From: an uncultured Prevotella sp.
Lineage (GTDB): Bacteria; Bacteroidota; Bacteroidia; Bacteroidales; Bacteroidaceae
Assembly (NCBI GenBank): GCA_902798285.1
Contig: CADBVZ010000022.1
Coordinates: 1 to 64,000, forward strand
Reading direction: 5' to 3'
DNA length: 64,000 nt
Below the pieces are notes generated by a model, which searched no databases, was not told the DNA's origin, and saw only the letters and a program-made list of their open reading frames with translations. Each line of letters begins with the position of its first letter. The first letter of the stretch is position 1. The position numbers and the translations under genes are program-made. This document shows, one piece after another, positions 1 to 10,254 of the stretch.

Positions 1-89
1 ATGGCAAGAAGCGTACGTACCAGGAGAAGATTCCGATTTCTTCGTTCGCCGTTGCCACGGCGACAGAGGGTAACCCCTCTGGAGATTAA
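1..89 (+). CDS. HU-like DNA-binding protein, C-terminal fragment (cut by window start)
   Basis: The window opens inside the last 28 codons of a + strand gene (in frame from base 3, TAA at 87-89). The visible tail ends SSFAVATATEGNPSGD and closely matches the tail of the complete HU-like protein at 61786-62337 (SSFAVATATEANASGD). Over the shared 87 nt the two differ at 17 positions, so they are paralogues. The family is the enlarged HU-related histone-like protein of Bacteroidales, which binds DNA through an IHF/HU fold. As at the other locus, a conserved hairpin and a 33-residue partner peptide follow it. The N-terminal part lies outside the window. Confidence 0.85.
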   Translation, partial: GKKRTYQEKIPISSFAVATATEGNPSGD

Positions 90-185
90 GAGGTGAGAGA
101 TGAGAGGTGAGAGAAAAGCTAGCAAAGCCACTAGAGCACCTACGGTACATTTCTCTAGCTTCTAGCTTCTCCCCTCTCCTCACTA
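90..185 (+). promoter_or_regulatory. Conserved intercistronic hairpin between HU and smalltalk genes (copy 1)
   Basis: This 96-nt spacer folds as a long imperfect hairpin. AAGCTAG (116-122) pairs with CTAGCTT (162-168), CTAGAG (131-136) pairs with CTCTAG (153-158), and ACC-tac-GGT caps it. The GA-rich 5' arm (repeats of GAGAGGT) faces a CT-rich 3' arm. It is identical at 94 of 96 positions to 62338-62433. One of the two differences lies in the apical loop and the other in the GA-rich base. A role in RNA processing or in coupling the two genes is an inference. Confidence 0.7.
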
Positions 186-213
186 AATTTTTAAACCTTT
201 AAAAATTTGTATC

Positions 214-315
214 ATGTCTAAGAAAGAAACCGCAAAGTTTATCGTGCAGTTGATTGCATCTATAGCAACCGCTATTCTCACTGCACTGGGCGCCACATCA
301 TGCGTAGGAGCATAA
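214..315 (+). CDS. Smalltalk-type small membrane peptide (33 aa), copy 1
   Basis: ATG at 214, TAA at 313-315. The peptide starts MSKKETAKF and continues as one hydrophobic segment (about residues 9-30), ending ATSCVGA. It matches the short 'smalltalk' peptides known to follow HU-like genes in Bacteroides and Prevotella; their function is unknown. The copy at 62462-62563 encodes exactly the same 33 residues although 11 of 102 nucleotides differ, all synonymous (including TAA versus TAG). That pattern is strong evidence that the peptide is translated and selected. It probably sits in or on the inner membrane. Confidence 0.85.
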   Translation: MSKKETAKFIVQLIASIATAILTALGATSCVGA

Positions 316-321
316 AGAAAG

Positions 322-349
322 AAATCCCCAGCCAAGCGGCTGGGGATTT
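322..349. terminator. Bidirectional terminator between smalltalk and phosphohexomutase
   Basis: A perfect 12-bp stem, AAATCCCCAGCC (322-333) with GGCTGGGGATTT (338-349) and loop AAGC, lies between convergent genes. T-rich DNA follows on the + side (ctgttgtttt) and A-rich DNA (agaaagaaa) precedes it, so it can serve both strands. Confidence 0.85.
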
Positions 350-358
350 GCTGTTGTT

Positions 359-2104
359 TTAGAGATTGAGGCTCTTCTTGATGGCTTCGATCTTCGACTC
401 GGCGGCTTTGATGCAGCGCTCGTAGTCGGCGGCTTCCTTGAAGCTGGGATCCTTCACCTCGGTGTAGAACTTAATCTTGGGCTCGGTGCCTGAAGGACGA
501 ACTGAAACCTTGGTGCCATCCTCGCAGAACCACTGCAGTACGTTAGAGGTGTCGGGCATGTTGAGCTTCTCAACGCTGCCATCTGCCTTCTTAGCCTCGA
601 GGGTCTTGTAGTCCTTCCACAGGCATACCTTTGAGCCTCCCAACTCCTTCGGCGGGTTAGCGCGGAAGTCGGTCATCATCTGCTTAATCTCATCGGCACC
701 GGTCTTTCCAGGACGAACCACATTGATAGTTACTTCCTTAGAGAAGCCGTACTCCTTATAGATATTCATGAGCAGATCGTAGAGGGTCATGCCGTTGTCG
801 CGTGCCCAGGCTGCAATCTCACAGATCAAGCAGATAGAGGCTGGAGAGTCCTTATCGCGTACCTTATCGAACGGCAGGAAGCCGAACGACTCCTCACCAC
901 CACCGATGTACTTCTGCTTGCCCTCAGAGATACGGATCTCATTGGCAATCCACTTGAAGCCTGTATAGCAGTCGCGATACTCTACATTGTTCTTCTTGGC
1001 GATCTCGGCGATGACCTCGGTAGTCACGATGGTCTTTACGAGGAACTCGTTGCCCTTGAGCTGGCCGAGCTTCTTCTTATTGGCGATGATGTACCATGAG
1101 AACATCATGCAGGTCTGGTTACCATTGAGGATCTCCCACTCTCCCTTGGCATTGCGGCATACGATGGCCAGACGGTCGGCATCGGGGTCGGAAGCGATGA
1201 CGAGGTCGGCATTCAGGCGGGTACCCAGCTTCATACCAAGTGTCATAGCCTCGGCATTCTCGGGGTTAGGACTTACCACTGTGGGGAAGTTACCATCGAT
1301 GACCATCTGCTCGGGCACCACGTGGATGTTCTGGAAGCCCCATGAGCGCAGAGCCTCAGGAATGATAACGCGACCTGTGCCGTGCATGGGTGAGTAAACG
1401 ATGTTGAGGTCCTTCTGGCGCAGGATGACATCCTGATCGACCATAGCCTCCTTGACTGCCTGCAGGTAGTCCCAGTCCATCTCACCGCCGATGATGTCGA
1501 TGAGTTCCTTGTTGCCCTCGAACTTCACGTCGTTGATGGTTACCTTGTTAACCTCGTCGATGATACCCTTATCGTGTGGCGCAAGCACCTGAGCACCATC
1601 GTCCCAGTAAGCCTTGTATCCATTATACTCACGAGGGTTGTGAGAAGCGGTAACATTGACACCTGCCTGACAGCCGAGCTGACGGATGGCGAACGAAATC
1701 TCTGGTGTAGGACGAAGGCTCTCGAAGAGATAAACCTTGATGCCATTGGCTGAGAAAATGTCGGCTACGGTCTCGGCGAACATACGGCCGTTGTTACGGC
1801 AGTCGTGACCTACTACCACTGAGCACTGCTTGCCAGGGAATGCCTTCAGGATATAGTTAGCAAAGCCCTGGGTAGCCATACCTACGATGTACTTATTCAT
1901 GCGGTTGGTACCTGCGCCCATAATGCCACGCAAACCACCTGTTCCAAACTCGAGGTTCTGATAGAATGCATCGATAAGAGCGCTCTTATCCTCTGCATCC
2001 AACATAGCCTGTACTTCCTTACGGGTCTCCTCATCAAAGGCGGGAGAAAGCCATTCTTTAGCCCGTGCCTCGCACTGAGCAATCAACTGTGTATTGTCTG
2101 CCAT
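359..2104 (-). CDS. Phospho-sugar mutase (phosphoglucomutase/phosphomannomutase)
   Basis: 581-aa alpha-D-phosphohexomutase interconverting hexose 1- and 6-phosphates for glycogen and envelope sugar metabolism in the cytoplasm. All four active-site loops are visible: the phosphoserine loop TASHNP, the metal loop DPDADR, the sugar-binding loop GGGEESFG, and the phosphate-binding loop RPSGTEPKIKFY near the C terminus. Length and motifs fit the longer PgcA/PGM2-like branch rather than the roughly 460-aa ManB/GlmM types. The gene stands alone, with its own -7 promoter box upstream and a bidirectional terminator downstream. Substrate preference (glucose versus mannose phosphate) cannot be read from sequence. 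Confidence 0.93.
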   Translation of the reverse strand: MADNTQLIAQCEARAKEWLSPAFDEETRKEVQAMLDAEDKSALIDAFYQNLEFGTGGLRGIMGAGTNRMNKYIVGMATQGFANYILKAFPGKQCSVVVGHDCRNNGRMFAETVADIFSANGIKVYLFESLRPTPEISFAIRQLGCQAGVNVTASHNPREYNGYKAYWDDGAQVLAPHDKGIIDEVNKVTINDVKFEGNKELIDIIGGEMDWDYLQAVKEAMVDQDVILRQKDLNIVYSPMHGTGRVIIPEALRSWGFQNIHVVPEQMVIDGNFPTVVSPNPENAEAMTLGMKLGTRLNADLVIASDPDADRLAIVCRNAKGEWEILNGNQTCMMFSWYIIANKKKLGQLKGNEFLVKTIVTTEVIAEIAKKNNVEYRDCYTGFKWIANEIRISEGKQKYIGGGEESFGFLPFDKVRDKDSPASICLICEIAAWARDNGMTLYDLLMNIYKEYGFSKEVTINVVRPGKTGADEIKQMMTDFRANPPKELGGSKVCLWKDYKTLEAKKADGSVEKLNMPDTSNVLQWFCEDGTKVSVRPSGTEPKIKFYTEVKDPSFKEAADYERCIKAAESKIEAIKKSLNL

Positions 2105-2151
2105 AATCTTACAATTTTTATTGTTTTAGATTGTTATACATTTACAATTTA

Positions 2152-2159
2152 CAAAGTTA
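2152..2159 (-). promoter_or_regulatory. Candidate -7 box for the phosphohexomutase gene
   Basis: On the - strand the sequence reads TAACTTTG, matching the Bacteroidetes -7 consensus TAnnTTTG, about 50 bp before the start codon. No convincing -33 TTTG is seen at the usual spacing. Confidence 0.5.
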
Positions 2160-2221
2160 GAAAAATCTTGGGATATATGGTATATTGGCGTTGATTATTT
2201 ATTAAACGTTAACTATTTTGT

Positions 2222-2251
2222 GGTGAGAGGTGAGAGGTGAGAGGTGAGAGG
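2222..2251. repeat. GAGAGGT heptamer tandem array
   Basis: About four direct copies of a 7-bp unit (GTGAGAG/GAGAGGT register) in the gap between the TPR gene and the phosphohexomutase. The same unit occurs at about 90-115 and 62338-62362, and in inverted orientation at 51213-51230. Confidence 0.85.
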
Positions 2252-2286
2252 AATGTTAGTGAAACCATTAGAAGGGAGGAAAATTC

Positions 2287-3492
2287 TCATTTCTTGAGAA
2301 TTTTATCCACCTCATCAAACTGCTTACCCATGTTGAGATTGAAGTAGATGCGATAGAGGGCGGGGCCCCATTTGTCCTTGGCATCAGGCACGAGGCGACG
2401 ATAGGCCTCCATATAAGGCAGAGCGCGCTGATACATGCGCTTAACCTGTTTCTTATACTTGCGATGATCGATGTTCTGGGCGATGTTGACACAAGCGAGT
2501 CCGGCATTGTAATAGGCATCGCTGGCATCGGGATTGAGGGCCAGGAGGCGCTCGCTATAGCGCAGACAATCGGCATAACGCTGCAGATTGAGCAGAACGG
2601 TGCTCTTGGCAAAGAGGAACAGTTCATTGAGTGAATCGGCCTGCAGGGCTTCGTCGACAACCTTGTCGGCCATCTTGTAATTGCCCTGCGAGGTGTAACT
2701 GTCCATGAGTCGGGGGAAGAAATAGGGCGACTTGACATCGCGGCAGAAGCCTTCCCAAAGAGCGGCTCGATAAAGGGAGTCGTTGCCCAGGCGCTGACCA
2801 GCTTCGGCGATATACTGCAGGGTGTTCTCGAGGCGGGCTGTATCGCGACGTGCCAGATCGACATAGCGCAGAGAGAGCAGCGGATCGTTCATGCGATAGC
2901 CGCAGTAAGTGGCCCAATAGGCTGCCTCGCCCATGCGGGGATCGGTATTGAGCAGGTCGTAGCCCTCGAACAGGGGCTGGCGATCGCAGTCGATATAAGA
3001 CTCGAAGAAATTGAAGGCCTTGCGGAAGTCCTGCTTGCGGATATAGTAGGCGCCACCAAAGAAGAGGTTGGGCCGATAGCCCGACAGGCGCTGGGCATTG
3101 TCCTTGCGATACTCCAGATTGACCTTGCCTTTCTTATCGGGCTGCATATCGAGCGAGTCGAGGCGCTGGCCAACGGTAAAGAGGCGCTGGGTAAGCGTGA
3201 AGAGCTGGGCAGTATCCACCTTCTGCTTGATATACATCTTCTCATTGAGCTGGGCATACTGCTTCTCGACGGCCTGCAGCCAGACGTCGTAGATGCGCTT
3301 GTTGTCGCGATGAACGGAATCCTTCAGGAGGTCGGTCATCATCTTCTCGGCCTTAGCAAAGTCCTTGCCGCGAAGCAGGATGGTACGAGCCTCGCCGATC
3401 TGCTTGCGCTGGGCATAACCCGGCACAACCAGCAACATCAGGCAAATAGCCAAGAAAGATTTCTTCAATATGTCCAGTTTAAAATATTCCAC
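2287..3492 (-). CDS. Exported tetratricopeptide-repeat protein
   Basis: 401 aa. The N terminus has a lysine-containing start, a hydrophobic core (SFLAICLMLLVVPG) and a likely signal peptidase site after YAQ, so it is exported. The mature part is helical with TPR-like units; the clearest are around ADKVVDEALQADSLNELFLFAKSTVLL and CLRYSERLLALNPDASDAYYNAGLA. TPR proteins of this kind are periplasmic or outer-membrane scaffolds; no catalytic motif is visible. A near-perfect promoter lies just upstream. The next gene upstream, 3574-4800, has the same general architecture, so the two may be related. Confidence 0.8.
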   Translation of the reverse strand: MEYFKLDILKKSFLAICLMLLVVPGYAQRKQIGEARTILLRGKDFAKAEKMMTDLLKDSVHRDNKRIYDVWLQAVEKQYAQLNEKMYIKQKVDTAQLFTLTQRLFTVGQRLDSLDMQPDKKGKVNLEYRKDNAQRLSGYRPNLFFGGAYYIRKQDFRKAFNFFESYIDCDRQPLFEGYDLLNTDPRMGEAAYWATYCGYRMNDPLLSLRYVDLARRDTARLENTLQYIAEAGQRLGNDSLYRAALWEGFCRDVKSPYFFPRLMDSYTSQGNYKMADKVVDEALQADSLNELFLFAKSTVLLNLQRYADCLRYSERLLALNPDASDAYYNAGLACVNIAQNIDHRKYKKQVKRMYQRALPYMEAYRRLVPDAKDKWGPALYRIYFNLNMGKQFDEVDKILKK

Positions 3493-3519
3493 TGCCTCCT
3501 AAAAACGAATTTACGGATG

Positions 3520-3551
3520 CAAAGGTAATGATTTCCCCTTGCACCCGCAAA
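3520..3551 (-). promoter_or_regulatory. Promoter of the 2287-3492 TPR gene
   Basis: On the - strand: TTTG (3548-3551), a 20-bp spacer, then TACCTTTG (3520-3527). This is a full match to the Bacteroidetes sigma-ABfr consensus, 28 bp before the start codon. Confidence 0.85.
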
Positions 3552-3573
3552 CTATTTGACGCAATTTAACTAA

Positions 3574-4800
3574 TTAGTGGCTCTCAGCCTCGGCCTGCTT
3601 GGTCTCGGGAGCATCCTCACCGTAGTAGTTGTAGTATGCGTTGTAACGGTTGTAACCCCACTTGGCCTGCAGCATATCGGGATCGAGCTCCTTAGCCTTG
3701 TCGTAGAAGGTGATGGCATCCTTATAGAAAGCCTTCTTCTGAGCGGGATCCTCAGTGTTCTGAGCCTGGAGGCTGAGTGAAGTACCAACGTACATGGCGA
3801 TCATGGGGTTGTCGGGCTTCACCTCGAAGGCGCGCTTCAGGAACTTGCTAGCCTCGCCAGGATTCTCCTCGAGGAGTGAGAAACCCTTATCGGCCAGGGC
3901 GATGAAGCTCTGAGGATTGCGAGCCAGTGCATCGTCGAGCAGAGCGGTCTGAGCAGCCTTATCCTTCAGGTCGCCATAGTAGTTGTACATCACGTCGAGC
4001 AGCAGCTCGTCGTCGGGCTTCTGGGTGAGCATCTGCTTGTACTCCTCGAGCACGCGCAGAGAGTCGTCCTTCGTGGTGAGTCCTTCCTTCATCATATTGA
4101 GCACATTGAGGTGGGCGGCATCCTTGAACTGAGCCTCGGCCTTGGCATCGTTGGCGCAAACGGTGAAGTACTGCTTAGCCTTGTCCTTGAGACCAGCCTT
4201 GTGGGCATAGTCGCCAGCGAAGTAAGCTACCTGACCGATGAACTCTGACTCAGCGGTACGATCGCAAGCTGCAAACAGAGGAGCGAGCTCTGAATCCATG
4301 AACAGACCCCAGTATTTCAGTGTGGCCTCGTCGTCGCGAGCCTGAGCGGCAGTCTGACCGGCGTTTACAAGCTGATTACGAAGTGTTGACCACAGGCGCT
4401 CGGCGTTCTTCTTATCGAACTTAGGAGCTACCTTTCCCTTCTCGTTGGGCTTCTTATCGTAGTTGTCGCACTCGATAGCTGCACTAATGGCATTGAAAGC
4501 CATCTCTGACATGAGGTTCTCATCGACGGGCTTCTCTTCCTTACCCATCTGCTTGTTGAGCTGATTCTCAGTCTGGATGGTGCTCTGAACCATGAAAGCA
4601 TCGTGAGCAAGGTCGACAAGCTTGTTGTAAGCCTTAGCCTTCTCAGCATCGTTAGCAAGGTTAGCAAGGCTGCTCTTCATCAGAGCATCAGCCTCGGCAT
4701 AAGTCTTTGCCTTGAGGATAGCCTTCAAAGCGTCGCTGTCACCGGCAAAAGCGGTAGCGCTGGCCACCAGCATCATTGCCATCATCATTAATTTTTTCAT
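3574..4800 (-). CDS. Exported tetratricopeptide-repeat protein
   Basis: 408 aa with a clear signal peptide (MKKLMMMAMMLVASATAFAG). The mature protein is Lys/Ala/Asp-rich and helical. TPR-type units are clearest in the C-terminal half, for example LLDDALARNPQSFIALADKGFSLL and FLKRAFEVKPDNPMIAMYVGTSL. The end (APETKQAEAESH) is polar. It probably works in the periplasm as a protein-protein scaffold; no enzyme motif is seen. It lies 73 bp after gyrA on the same strand with no clear promoter in the gap, so read-through from gyrA is possible. Confidence 0.8.
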   Translation of the reverse strand: MKKLMMMAMMLVASATAFAGDSDALKAILKAKTYAEADALMKSSLANLANDAEKAKAYNKLVDLAHDAFMVQSTIQTENQLNKQMGKEEKPVDENLMSEMAFNAISAAIECDNYDKKPNEKGKVAPKFDKKNAERLWSTLRNQLVNAGQTAAQARDDEATLKYWGLFMDSELAPLFAACDRTAESEFIGQVAYFAGDYAHKAGLKDKAKQYFTVCANDAKAEAQFKDAAHLNVLNMMKEGLTTKDDSLRVLEEYKQMLTQKPDDELLLDVMYNYYGDLKDKAAQTALLDDALARNPQSFIALADKGFSLLEENPGEASKFLKRAFEVKPDNPMIAMYVGTSLSLQAQNTEDPAQKKAFYKDAITFYDKAKELDPDMLQAKWGYNRYNAYYNYYGEDAPETKQAEAESH

Positions 4801-4873
4801 AAGCCTTTAAATTTGGTTGAAAATGTTATTATTAACTGATTTTACTTAATTGACGTTTTAAACTCACAATGGT

Positions 4874-7423
4874 TTAATTGTTCTCATTGTTATCGGGAGT
4901 CTCGATCAGGGGAGCATCGTTGATTTCCTCGTCGACAACCTCGGCTGTCTCGATATCCTCTTCCTCGGCCTGAGAGTACATCACCTTACATACAGAGGCA
5001 ATGACATCGTTCTTCTTGGCGAGGTTGATGAGACGAACGCCCTGAGTGGCGCGACCCATAACACGAACATCGGCTACCTTCAGGCGAATGAGTACGCCCG
5101 ACTTGTTGATGATCATGAGGTCGTTCTCGTCGGTAACTACCTTGATGGCTACCAGGCGGCCTGTCTTCTCGGTAATGGCGAGGGTCTTCACACCCTTGGC
5201 ACCACGAGCGGTCTTACGATAGTCCTCAACCTCAGAGCGCTTACCATAGCCGTTCTCAGAAACCACCATGATGGTCTCAGTGTTAGGATCGTTGACGCAA
5301 ACCATACCTACTACCTCATCGTCGCCACCATCGAGGCGCATACCGATCACACCGGTAGACACACGACCCATGGTGCGAACATCGTTCTCATCGAAGCGTA
5401 CGGCACGACCATTGCGGTTGGCGAGCAGCAGCTCGTTGTGGCCATTGGTGAGGCGAACGCCTACTACCTCATCGCCCTCGTTCACATTGATGGCGATAAC
5501 ACCAGCTGCGCGTACATTCTTATAAGCATCGAGGCGAGTCTTCTTGATGATACCCTGCTTGGTGGCGAATACCACATAGTGGGACTTGAGGAACTCCTCG
5601 TCGTTGAAGTTCTTGATACGCAGAACGGCATTGATTGAGTCATCGGGATCGATGTTCAGCATGTTCTGGATGGCGCGACCCTTCGAGTTCTTGTCGCCCT
5701 CAGGTATCTCATAACACTTCTGCCAGTAGCAGCGACCCTTCTGGGTGAAGAAGAGCAGCGTGTTGTGCATGGTGGCAGGATAGATATACTCTGTGAAGTC
5801 GTTATCGCGATGACGGGCAGCCTTGGCACCAACACCACCACGACCCTGCTCATGGAACTCATCGAGGTTGGTGCGCTTGATGTAACCCATGTGAGAAATG
5901 GTGATAACAACGGGATCATCGGGATAGAAGTCCTCAGCATTGAACTCATGGTCGAAGGGAATGATCTCAGTACGACGCTCGTCGCCATACTTCTCCTTCA
6001 CCTCGAGCAGATCCTGCTTCATGACTTCCTTACAACGCTCGGGATTGTCGAGAATCTCCTGTAAGTCGGCGATGAGTTTCTGCAGATCGTCGTACTCCTG
6101 ATGGAGCTGATCCACACGCAGACCTGTGAGCTGAGCCAGACGCATATCGACGATAGCCTTAGACTGAAGCTCATCGAGATTGAAGCGAGCCTCCAAGTTG
6201 CGCTGAGCATCAGTAGGAGTCTTAGAGTTACGAATAATGTGTACAACCTCGTCGATATTATTTACGGCGATGATCAAGCCCTCGAGGATGTGGGCACGCT
6301 CCTGAGCCTTGCGCAGATCGTACTTGGTACGACGGATGGTAACATCGTGGCGATGCTCAACGAAGTACTTGACACACTCCTTGAGCGTAAGCAGGCGGGG
6401 ACGACCCTTAACCAGAGCGATGTTATTGACTGAGAATGAGCTCTGTAAGGCTGTCATCTTAAAGAGCTTGTTAAGCAGTACATTGGCATTGGCATCGCGC
6501 TTTACATCGACCACGATACGCATGCCCTGACGGCCTGACTCATCGTTGACATTAGCCACACCTTCGATCTTGTGCTGGTTAGCCAGATCGGCGATGTAAG
6601 CCACGAGGTCGGCCTTATTCACACCATAAGGAATTTCTGTTACAACAATCTTGTCGTGAGTGTCGCCACTCTCGATCTCAGCCTTGGCACGCATCACGAT
6701 ACGGCCACGACCTGTCTCGTAAGCATCGCGTACGCCCTGCAGACCATAGATATAGGCACCCGTTGGGAAATCGGGACCTGGGATATACTGCATCAGGCCA
6801 TCGGTATCAATATCGGGATTGTCGATATAGGCGCAGCAGCCATCGATCACTTCGCTCAGGTTGTGGGTAGGCATATTGGTAGCCATACCTACGGCGATAC
6901 CATTACCACCATTCACCAGCAGATTGGGCACCTTGGTAGGCATAACGGTAGGCTCTTCGAGCGAGTCGTCGAAGTTGGGTGCCATATCAACGGTCTCCTT
7001 CTCGAGGTCGTCCATGATGTGCTCACCCATCTTTGAGAGGCGGCACTCTGTGTAACGCATGGCAGCTGGAGAGTCGCCATCCACAGATCCAAAGTTACCC
7101 TGACCATCAACCAGCGTATAGCGCATATTCCAGTCCTGGGCCATACGTACGAGGGCACCATATACTGAAGAGTCGCCGTGGGGGTGGTACTTACCAAGCA
7201 CCTCACCTACTACGCGGGCGCATTTCTTATAAGGCTGTGTGCTTACATTGTTAATGTTCATCATACCGTAAAGAATACGGCGATGAACGGGCTTAAAGCC
7301 GTCGCGAACATCGGGAAGGGCACGTGCCACAATGACTGACATAGAGTAGTCAATGTAGCTGGATTTCATCTCTTCCTCGATGTTAATCTTAATAATTCTG
7401 TCGTTGTCGAGTGTTTGATCCAT
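4874..7423 (-). CDS. gyrA: DNA gyrase subunit A
   Basis: 849 aa. Breaks and rejoins DNA in the gyrase A2B2 complex, introducing negative supercoils. The N-terminal breakage-reunion domain has the catalytic tyrosine in AAMRYTE and the quinolone region [20 protein letters not shown]. Ser85 corresponds to E. coli Ser83, and Gly89 occupies the place of E. coli Asp87. The C-terminal beta-propeller holds a GyrA-box-like segment ([12 protein letters not shown]), which favours GyrA over ParC, and several wrapping repeats such as [10 protein letters not shown]. The acidic tail (about 40 residues, ending DNNENN) is typical of GyrA. gyrB is not in the window. A strong promoter lies upstream, divergent from clpC. 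Confidence 0.96.
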   Translation of the reverse strand: MDQTLDNDRIIKINIEEEMKSSYIDYSMSVIVARALPDVRDGFKPVHRRILYGMMNINNVSTQPYKKCARVVGEVLGKYHPHGDSSVYGALVRMAQDWNMRYTLVDGQGNFGSVDGDSPAAMRYTECRLSKMGEHIMDDLEKETVDMAPNFDDSLEEPTVMPTKVPNLLVNGGNGIAVGMATNMPTHNLSEVIDGCCAYIDNPDIDTDGLMQYIPGPDFPTGAYIYGLQGVRDAYETGRGRIVMRAKAEIESGDTHDKIVVTEIPYGVNKADLVAYIADLANQHKIEGVANVNDESGRQGMRIVVDVKRDANANVLLNKLFKMTALQSSFSVNNIALVKGRPRLLTLKECVKYFVEHRHDVTIRRTKYDLRKAQERAHILEGLIIAVNNIDEVVHIIRNSKTPTDAQRNLEARFNLDELQSKAIVDMRLAQLTGLRVDQLHQEYDDLQKLIADLQEILDNPERCKEVMKQDLLEVKEKYGDERRTEIIPFDHEFNAEDFYPDDPVVITISHMGYIKRTNLDEFHEQGRGGVGAKAARHRDNDFTEYIYPATMHNTLLFFTQKGRCYWQKCYEIPEGDKNSKGRAIQNMLNIDPDDSINAVLRIKNFNDEEFLKSHYVVFATKQGIIKKTRLDAYKNVRAAGVIAINVNEGDEVVGVRLTNGHNELLLANRNGRAVRFDENDVRTMGRVSTGVIGMRLDGGDDEVVGMVCVNDPNTETIMVVSENGYGKRSEVEDYRKTARGAKGVKTLAITEKTGRLVAIKVVTDENDLMIINKSGVLIRLKVADVRVMGRATQGVRLINLAKKNDVIASVCKVMYSQAEEEDIETAEVVDEEINDAPLIETPDNNENN

Positions 7424-7535
7424 TACTTAATTCTACTATTTTACTATCTTACAATTTTACAATTTAACTCGTCACATTTTTAATAATTTCGCGTTTAAGG
7501 GCATTTTTAAGCCCGCTGACGCGTTTTTAACCGTG

Positions 7536-7567
7536 CAAAGGTAGACATTTTTTTGCTACCAACCAAA
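7536..7567 (-). promoter_or_regulatory. Promoter of gyrA
   Basis: On the - strand: TTTG (7564-7567), a 20-bp spacer, then TACCTTTG (7536-7543). This is a full consensus match about 113 bp before the gyrA start, leaving a long 5' leader. Confidence 0.85.
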
Positions 7568-7631
7568 CCTTTTAAGCTATTTTAGCGGAAAGTTTTCGGT
7601 TTTTATGGCACGATGTTTGCAGAATTATTTG

Positions 7632-7639
7632 TAACTTTG
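7632..7639 (+). promoter_or_regulatory. Candidate -7 box of clpC
   Basis: TAACTTTG fits TAnnTTTG, 26 bp before the clpC ATG. A TTTG at 7616-7619 is too close (12 bp) to be a standard -33 element. A GGAAA stretch (7651-7655) upstream of the ATG may help translation. Confidence 0.55.
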
Positions 7640-7665
7640 CAAAATAGAAAGGAAAAAGAAAGTAT

Positions 7666-10194
7666 ATGACGAGTCAATTTTCGCCAAAGGTTTCAGAAAT
7701 ACTGGCTTTCTCAAGAGAAGAAGCTGCCAGACTGGCTAGCCGGAGCGTAGGCCCCGAGCACTTGCTTTTGGGTATACTCAGAAGTAAGGACGGACCCGTG
7801 ATTGACCTTTTCAAACGTCTGAACCTGAACTTAATCAACGTGAAGACGGAACTGGAACAGCGTGTAAGAGAAGATGAACTAGACACGCCCATACACACGA
7901 CCGACCTCGTACTGAACGAGAAGGCTAGCAACATACTGAAACTGGCCGTACTGGAGGCCCGTATCCAGAGAACCAACAAAGTAGACGAACAGCACCTGTT
8001 GCTCGCCATTCTGCATGATGCGGTGAACAACGGGGCCAAACAAGTACTGGAACTGAACAACATGAATTACGAAGACGCGATGGCGATGCTTTTCGCCCCG
8101 CATAATAATGGTATTACAAACGGCATCGGTCTGCCCGATGAGGAAGAGGAGGAATTCGAGGAGACTGGTAAGCAGAACGCTTCCAGCCACTCGGGTTCGA
8201 CCACAACAACTGCCCAGAAGAAAGAGAATACGAAGACGCCTGTGCTCGACACCTTCGGCACGGATCTGACTCAGGCTGCCGTAGAAGGCAAGCTGGATCC
8301 CTGCGTGGGTCGCGAGAAGGAGATACAGCGCATCATCGAGATTCTGGGTCGCAGAAAGAAGAACAATCCCATACTGATAGGAGAACCTGGTGTGGGTAAG
8401 AGTGCCATCGTGGAAGGACTGGCGCAGCTGATAGCCGAGCACCACACGAGTCCGATGCTCTTCGGCAAGAAAATCTACACCCTCGACATGACGGGCGTAG
8501 TGGCCGGAACCAAGTATCGCGGACAGTTTGAGGAGCGCCTGAAAGCCCTGATGAAGGAACTGGAGGCCAACCCCGACGTGATTGTGTTTATCGACGAGAT
8601 TCACACCATCATCGGTGCTGGAAGTACGCCGGGCAGTATGGATGCTGCCAACATCATGAAGCCTGCGCTGGCTCGTGGCACCATACAGTGCATCGGTGCT
8701 ACCACGCTCGACGAATATCGTAACTCCATAGAGAAGGATGGTGCACTGGAGCGCAGATTCCAAAAGGTGCAGGTGGAGCCTACCACCAATGAGGAGACAC
8801 TGCAGATACTCCATAACATCAAGGACCGCTACGAGCAGCATCACCACGTGACCTATACTGACGAGGCCCTGATGGCTTGTGTCAAATTGTCAGACCGCTA
8901 TGTGACAGACCGATTCATGCCCGATAAGGCTATCGATGCACTCGACGAGACAGGATCGCGCGTACATCTTGGTAATACTCAGATTCCGCCTGAGATTGCG
9001 GAGATAGAGAAAGAGATAGCCCACGTGAAGGACAAGAAGCAGTTGGCCGTAAAGAATCAGAACTTTGAACTGGCTGCTGGTTATCGTGATCGTCAGACAC
9101 AGTTGGAAGCCACGCTGAAGACGCTGAATGAGCGCTGGAGCAAGGGCGAAGGCGAAGAGCGCCAGGTGGTGGATGCTGAACAGGTGGCTGAGGTAGTATC
9201 GATGATGACAGGTGTGCCTATGCAGCGTATGGCTGAGCAGGAAGGCATCCGACTGAAGGGTATGGCTACTGAACTGAAAAACGCCGTGATAGCCCAGGAT
9301 GCTGCCATCGACAAGATGGTGAAAGCCATTCAGAGGAATCGTGTAGGATTGAAGGATCCGAATCACCCCATCGGTGTGTTTATGTTCTTAGGTCCTACGG
9401 GTGTGGGTAAAACATATCTGGCCAAGAAACTGGCAGAGTTTATGTTTGGCAGCAGCGATGCCCTGATACGTATAGACATGAGTGAATACACGGAGAGTTT
9501 CAACACCTCGAGACTGATTGGTGCGCCTCCGGGATACGTGGGTTACGAGGAAGGCGGACAGCTGACCGAAAGGGTAAGGCGCCACCCCTACTCCATCGTA
9601 CTGCTCGACGAGATTGAGAAGGCTCATGGCAACGTGTTCAACCTGTTGCTGCAGGTGCTGGACGAAGGACGACTGACAGATGGTAACGGCAGATTCGTGG
9701 ATTTCCGTAACACTGTGATCATCATGACATCGAACGCTGGTACCAAGCAATTGAAGGACTTTGGTCGTGGCGTAGGTTTCAGTGCTTCGGGCAATACAGG
9801 ATTGGCCCTGAACGAGAAGGATAAGCAGCACGCACGCGACATTGTGCAGAAGGCACTGTCGAAGCAGTTCTCGCCTGAGTTCCTGAACCGTCTGGACGAG
9901 ATCATCACCTTCGACCAGCTGGATCTGGATGCGATCAAGAAGATCATCGACATAGAACTGAAGGGACTCTACAACCGCATAGAGCAGATAGGTTATCACA
10001 TTGACCTGGCTGAAGATGCGAAGGAGTTTGTGGCTACGAAGGGTTATGATGTGCAGTTTGGCGCACGACCGCTGAAGCGAGCCATTCAGAACTACATAGA
10101 GGATGGTATCAGCGACTTGATAGTGAATGGTAATCTGGAACCTGGAGCCACGATACATATCACACTGAAAGAAAATGAGTTAGCGTTTAGCTAA
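7666..10194 (+). CDS. clpC: ATP-dependent Clp protease ATP-binding subunit ClpC
   Basis: 842-aa Hsp100 unfoldase that feeds substrates to ClpP. Order: double Clp-N repeat (about 1-145), an acidic and Ser/Thr-rich linker (about 157-190), AAA-1 with Walker A GEPGVGKS (239-246) and Walker [10 protein letters not shown], a middle segment with a UVR-like stretch ([16 protein letters not shown]) and acidic helices, AAA-2 with Walker A GPTGVGKT (576-583) and Walker [11 protein letters not shown], then the ClpB-D2-small domain. The short middle region and UVR-like element favour ClpC over ClpB. It is monocistronic, with its own promoter and a terminator overlapping its stop codon. Confidence 0.95.
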   Translation: MTSQFSPKVSEILAFSREEAARLASRSVGPEHLLLGILRSKDGPVIDLFKRLNLNLINVKTELEQRVREDELDTPIHTTDLVLNEKASNILKLAVLEARIQRTNKVDEQHLLLAILHDAVNNGAKQVLELNNMNYEDAMAMLFAPHNNGITNGIGLPDEEEEEFEETGKQNASSHSGSTTTTAQKKENTKTPVLDTFGTDLTQAAVEGKLDPCVGREKEIQRIIEILGRRKKNNPILIGEPGVGKSAIVEGLAQLIAEHHTSPMLFGKKIYTLDMTGVVAGTKYRGQFEERLKALMKELEANPDVIVFIDEIHTIIGAGSTPGSMDAANIMKPALARGTIQCIGATTLDEYRNSIEKDGALERRFQKVQVEPTTNEETLQILHNIKDRYEQHHHVTYTDEALMACVKLSDRYVTDRFMPDKAIDALDETGSRVHLGNTQIPPEIAEIEKEIAHVKDKKQLAVKNQNFELAAGYRDRQTQLEATLKTLNERWSKGEGEERQVVDAEQVAEVVSMMTGVPMQRMAEQEGIRLKGMATELKNAVIAQDAAIDKMVKAIQRNRVGLKDPNHPIGVFMFLGPTGVGKTYLAKKLAEFMFGSSDALIRIDMSEYTESFNTSRLIGAPPGYVGYEEGGQLTERVRRHPYSIVLLDEIEKAHGNVFNLLLQVLDEGRLTDGNGRFVDFRNTVIIMTSNAGTKQLKDFGRGVGFSASGNTGLALNEKDKQHARDIVQKALSKQFSPEFLNRLDEIITFDQLDLDAIKKIIDIELKGLYNRIEQIGYHIDLAEDAKEFVATKGYDVQFGARPLKRAIQNYIEDGISDLIVNGNLEPGATIHITLKENELAFS

Positions 10195-10200
10195 CTCATT
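10174..10200 (+). terminator. Terminator of clpC, overlapping its stop codon
   Basis: A perfect 11-bp stem AATGAGTTAGC (10174-10184) with GCTAACTCATT (10190-10200), loop gttta, followed by tttagttt. The clpC stop codon (10192-10194) lies in the 3' arm. Confidence 0.75.
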
Positions 10201-10230
10201 TTTAGTTTAAGACAATAATGCTAAGCGTCA

Positions 10231-10254
10231 ACACCCTCGATTATTCGAGGGTGT
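10231..10254 (-). terminator. Hairpin at the 3' end of nadE
   Basis: ACACCCTCGA (10231-10240) pairs perfectly with TCGAGGGTGT (10245-10254) around a 4-base loop. The nadE stop codon (10241-10243) sits in the loop. No long T-run follows on the - strand, so termination is likely but not certain. Confidence 0.5.

Noticed and set aside
7879-10158. Long - strand frames (322, 256 and 158 codons) opposite clpC
   Set aside because: clpC is certain from both AAA modules; the opposite frames show no motif, promoter or start context.
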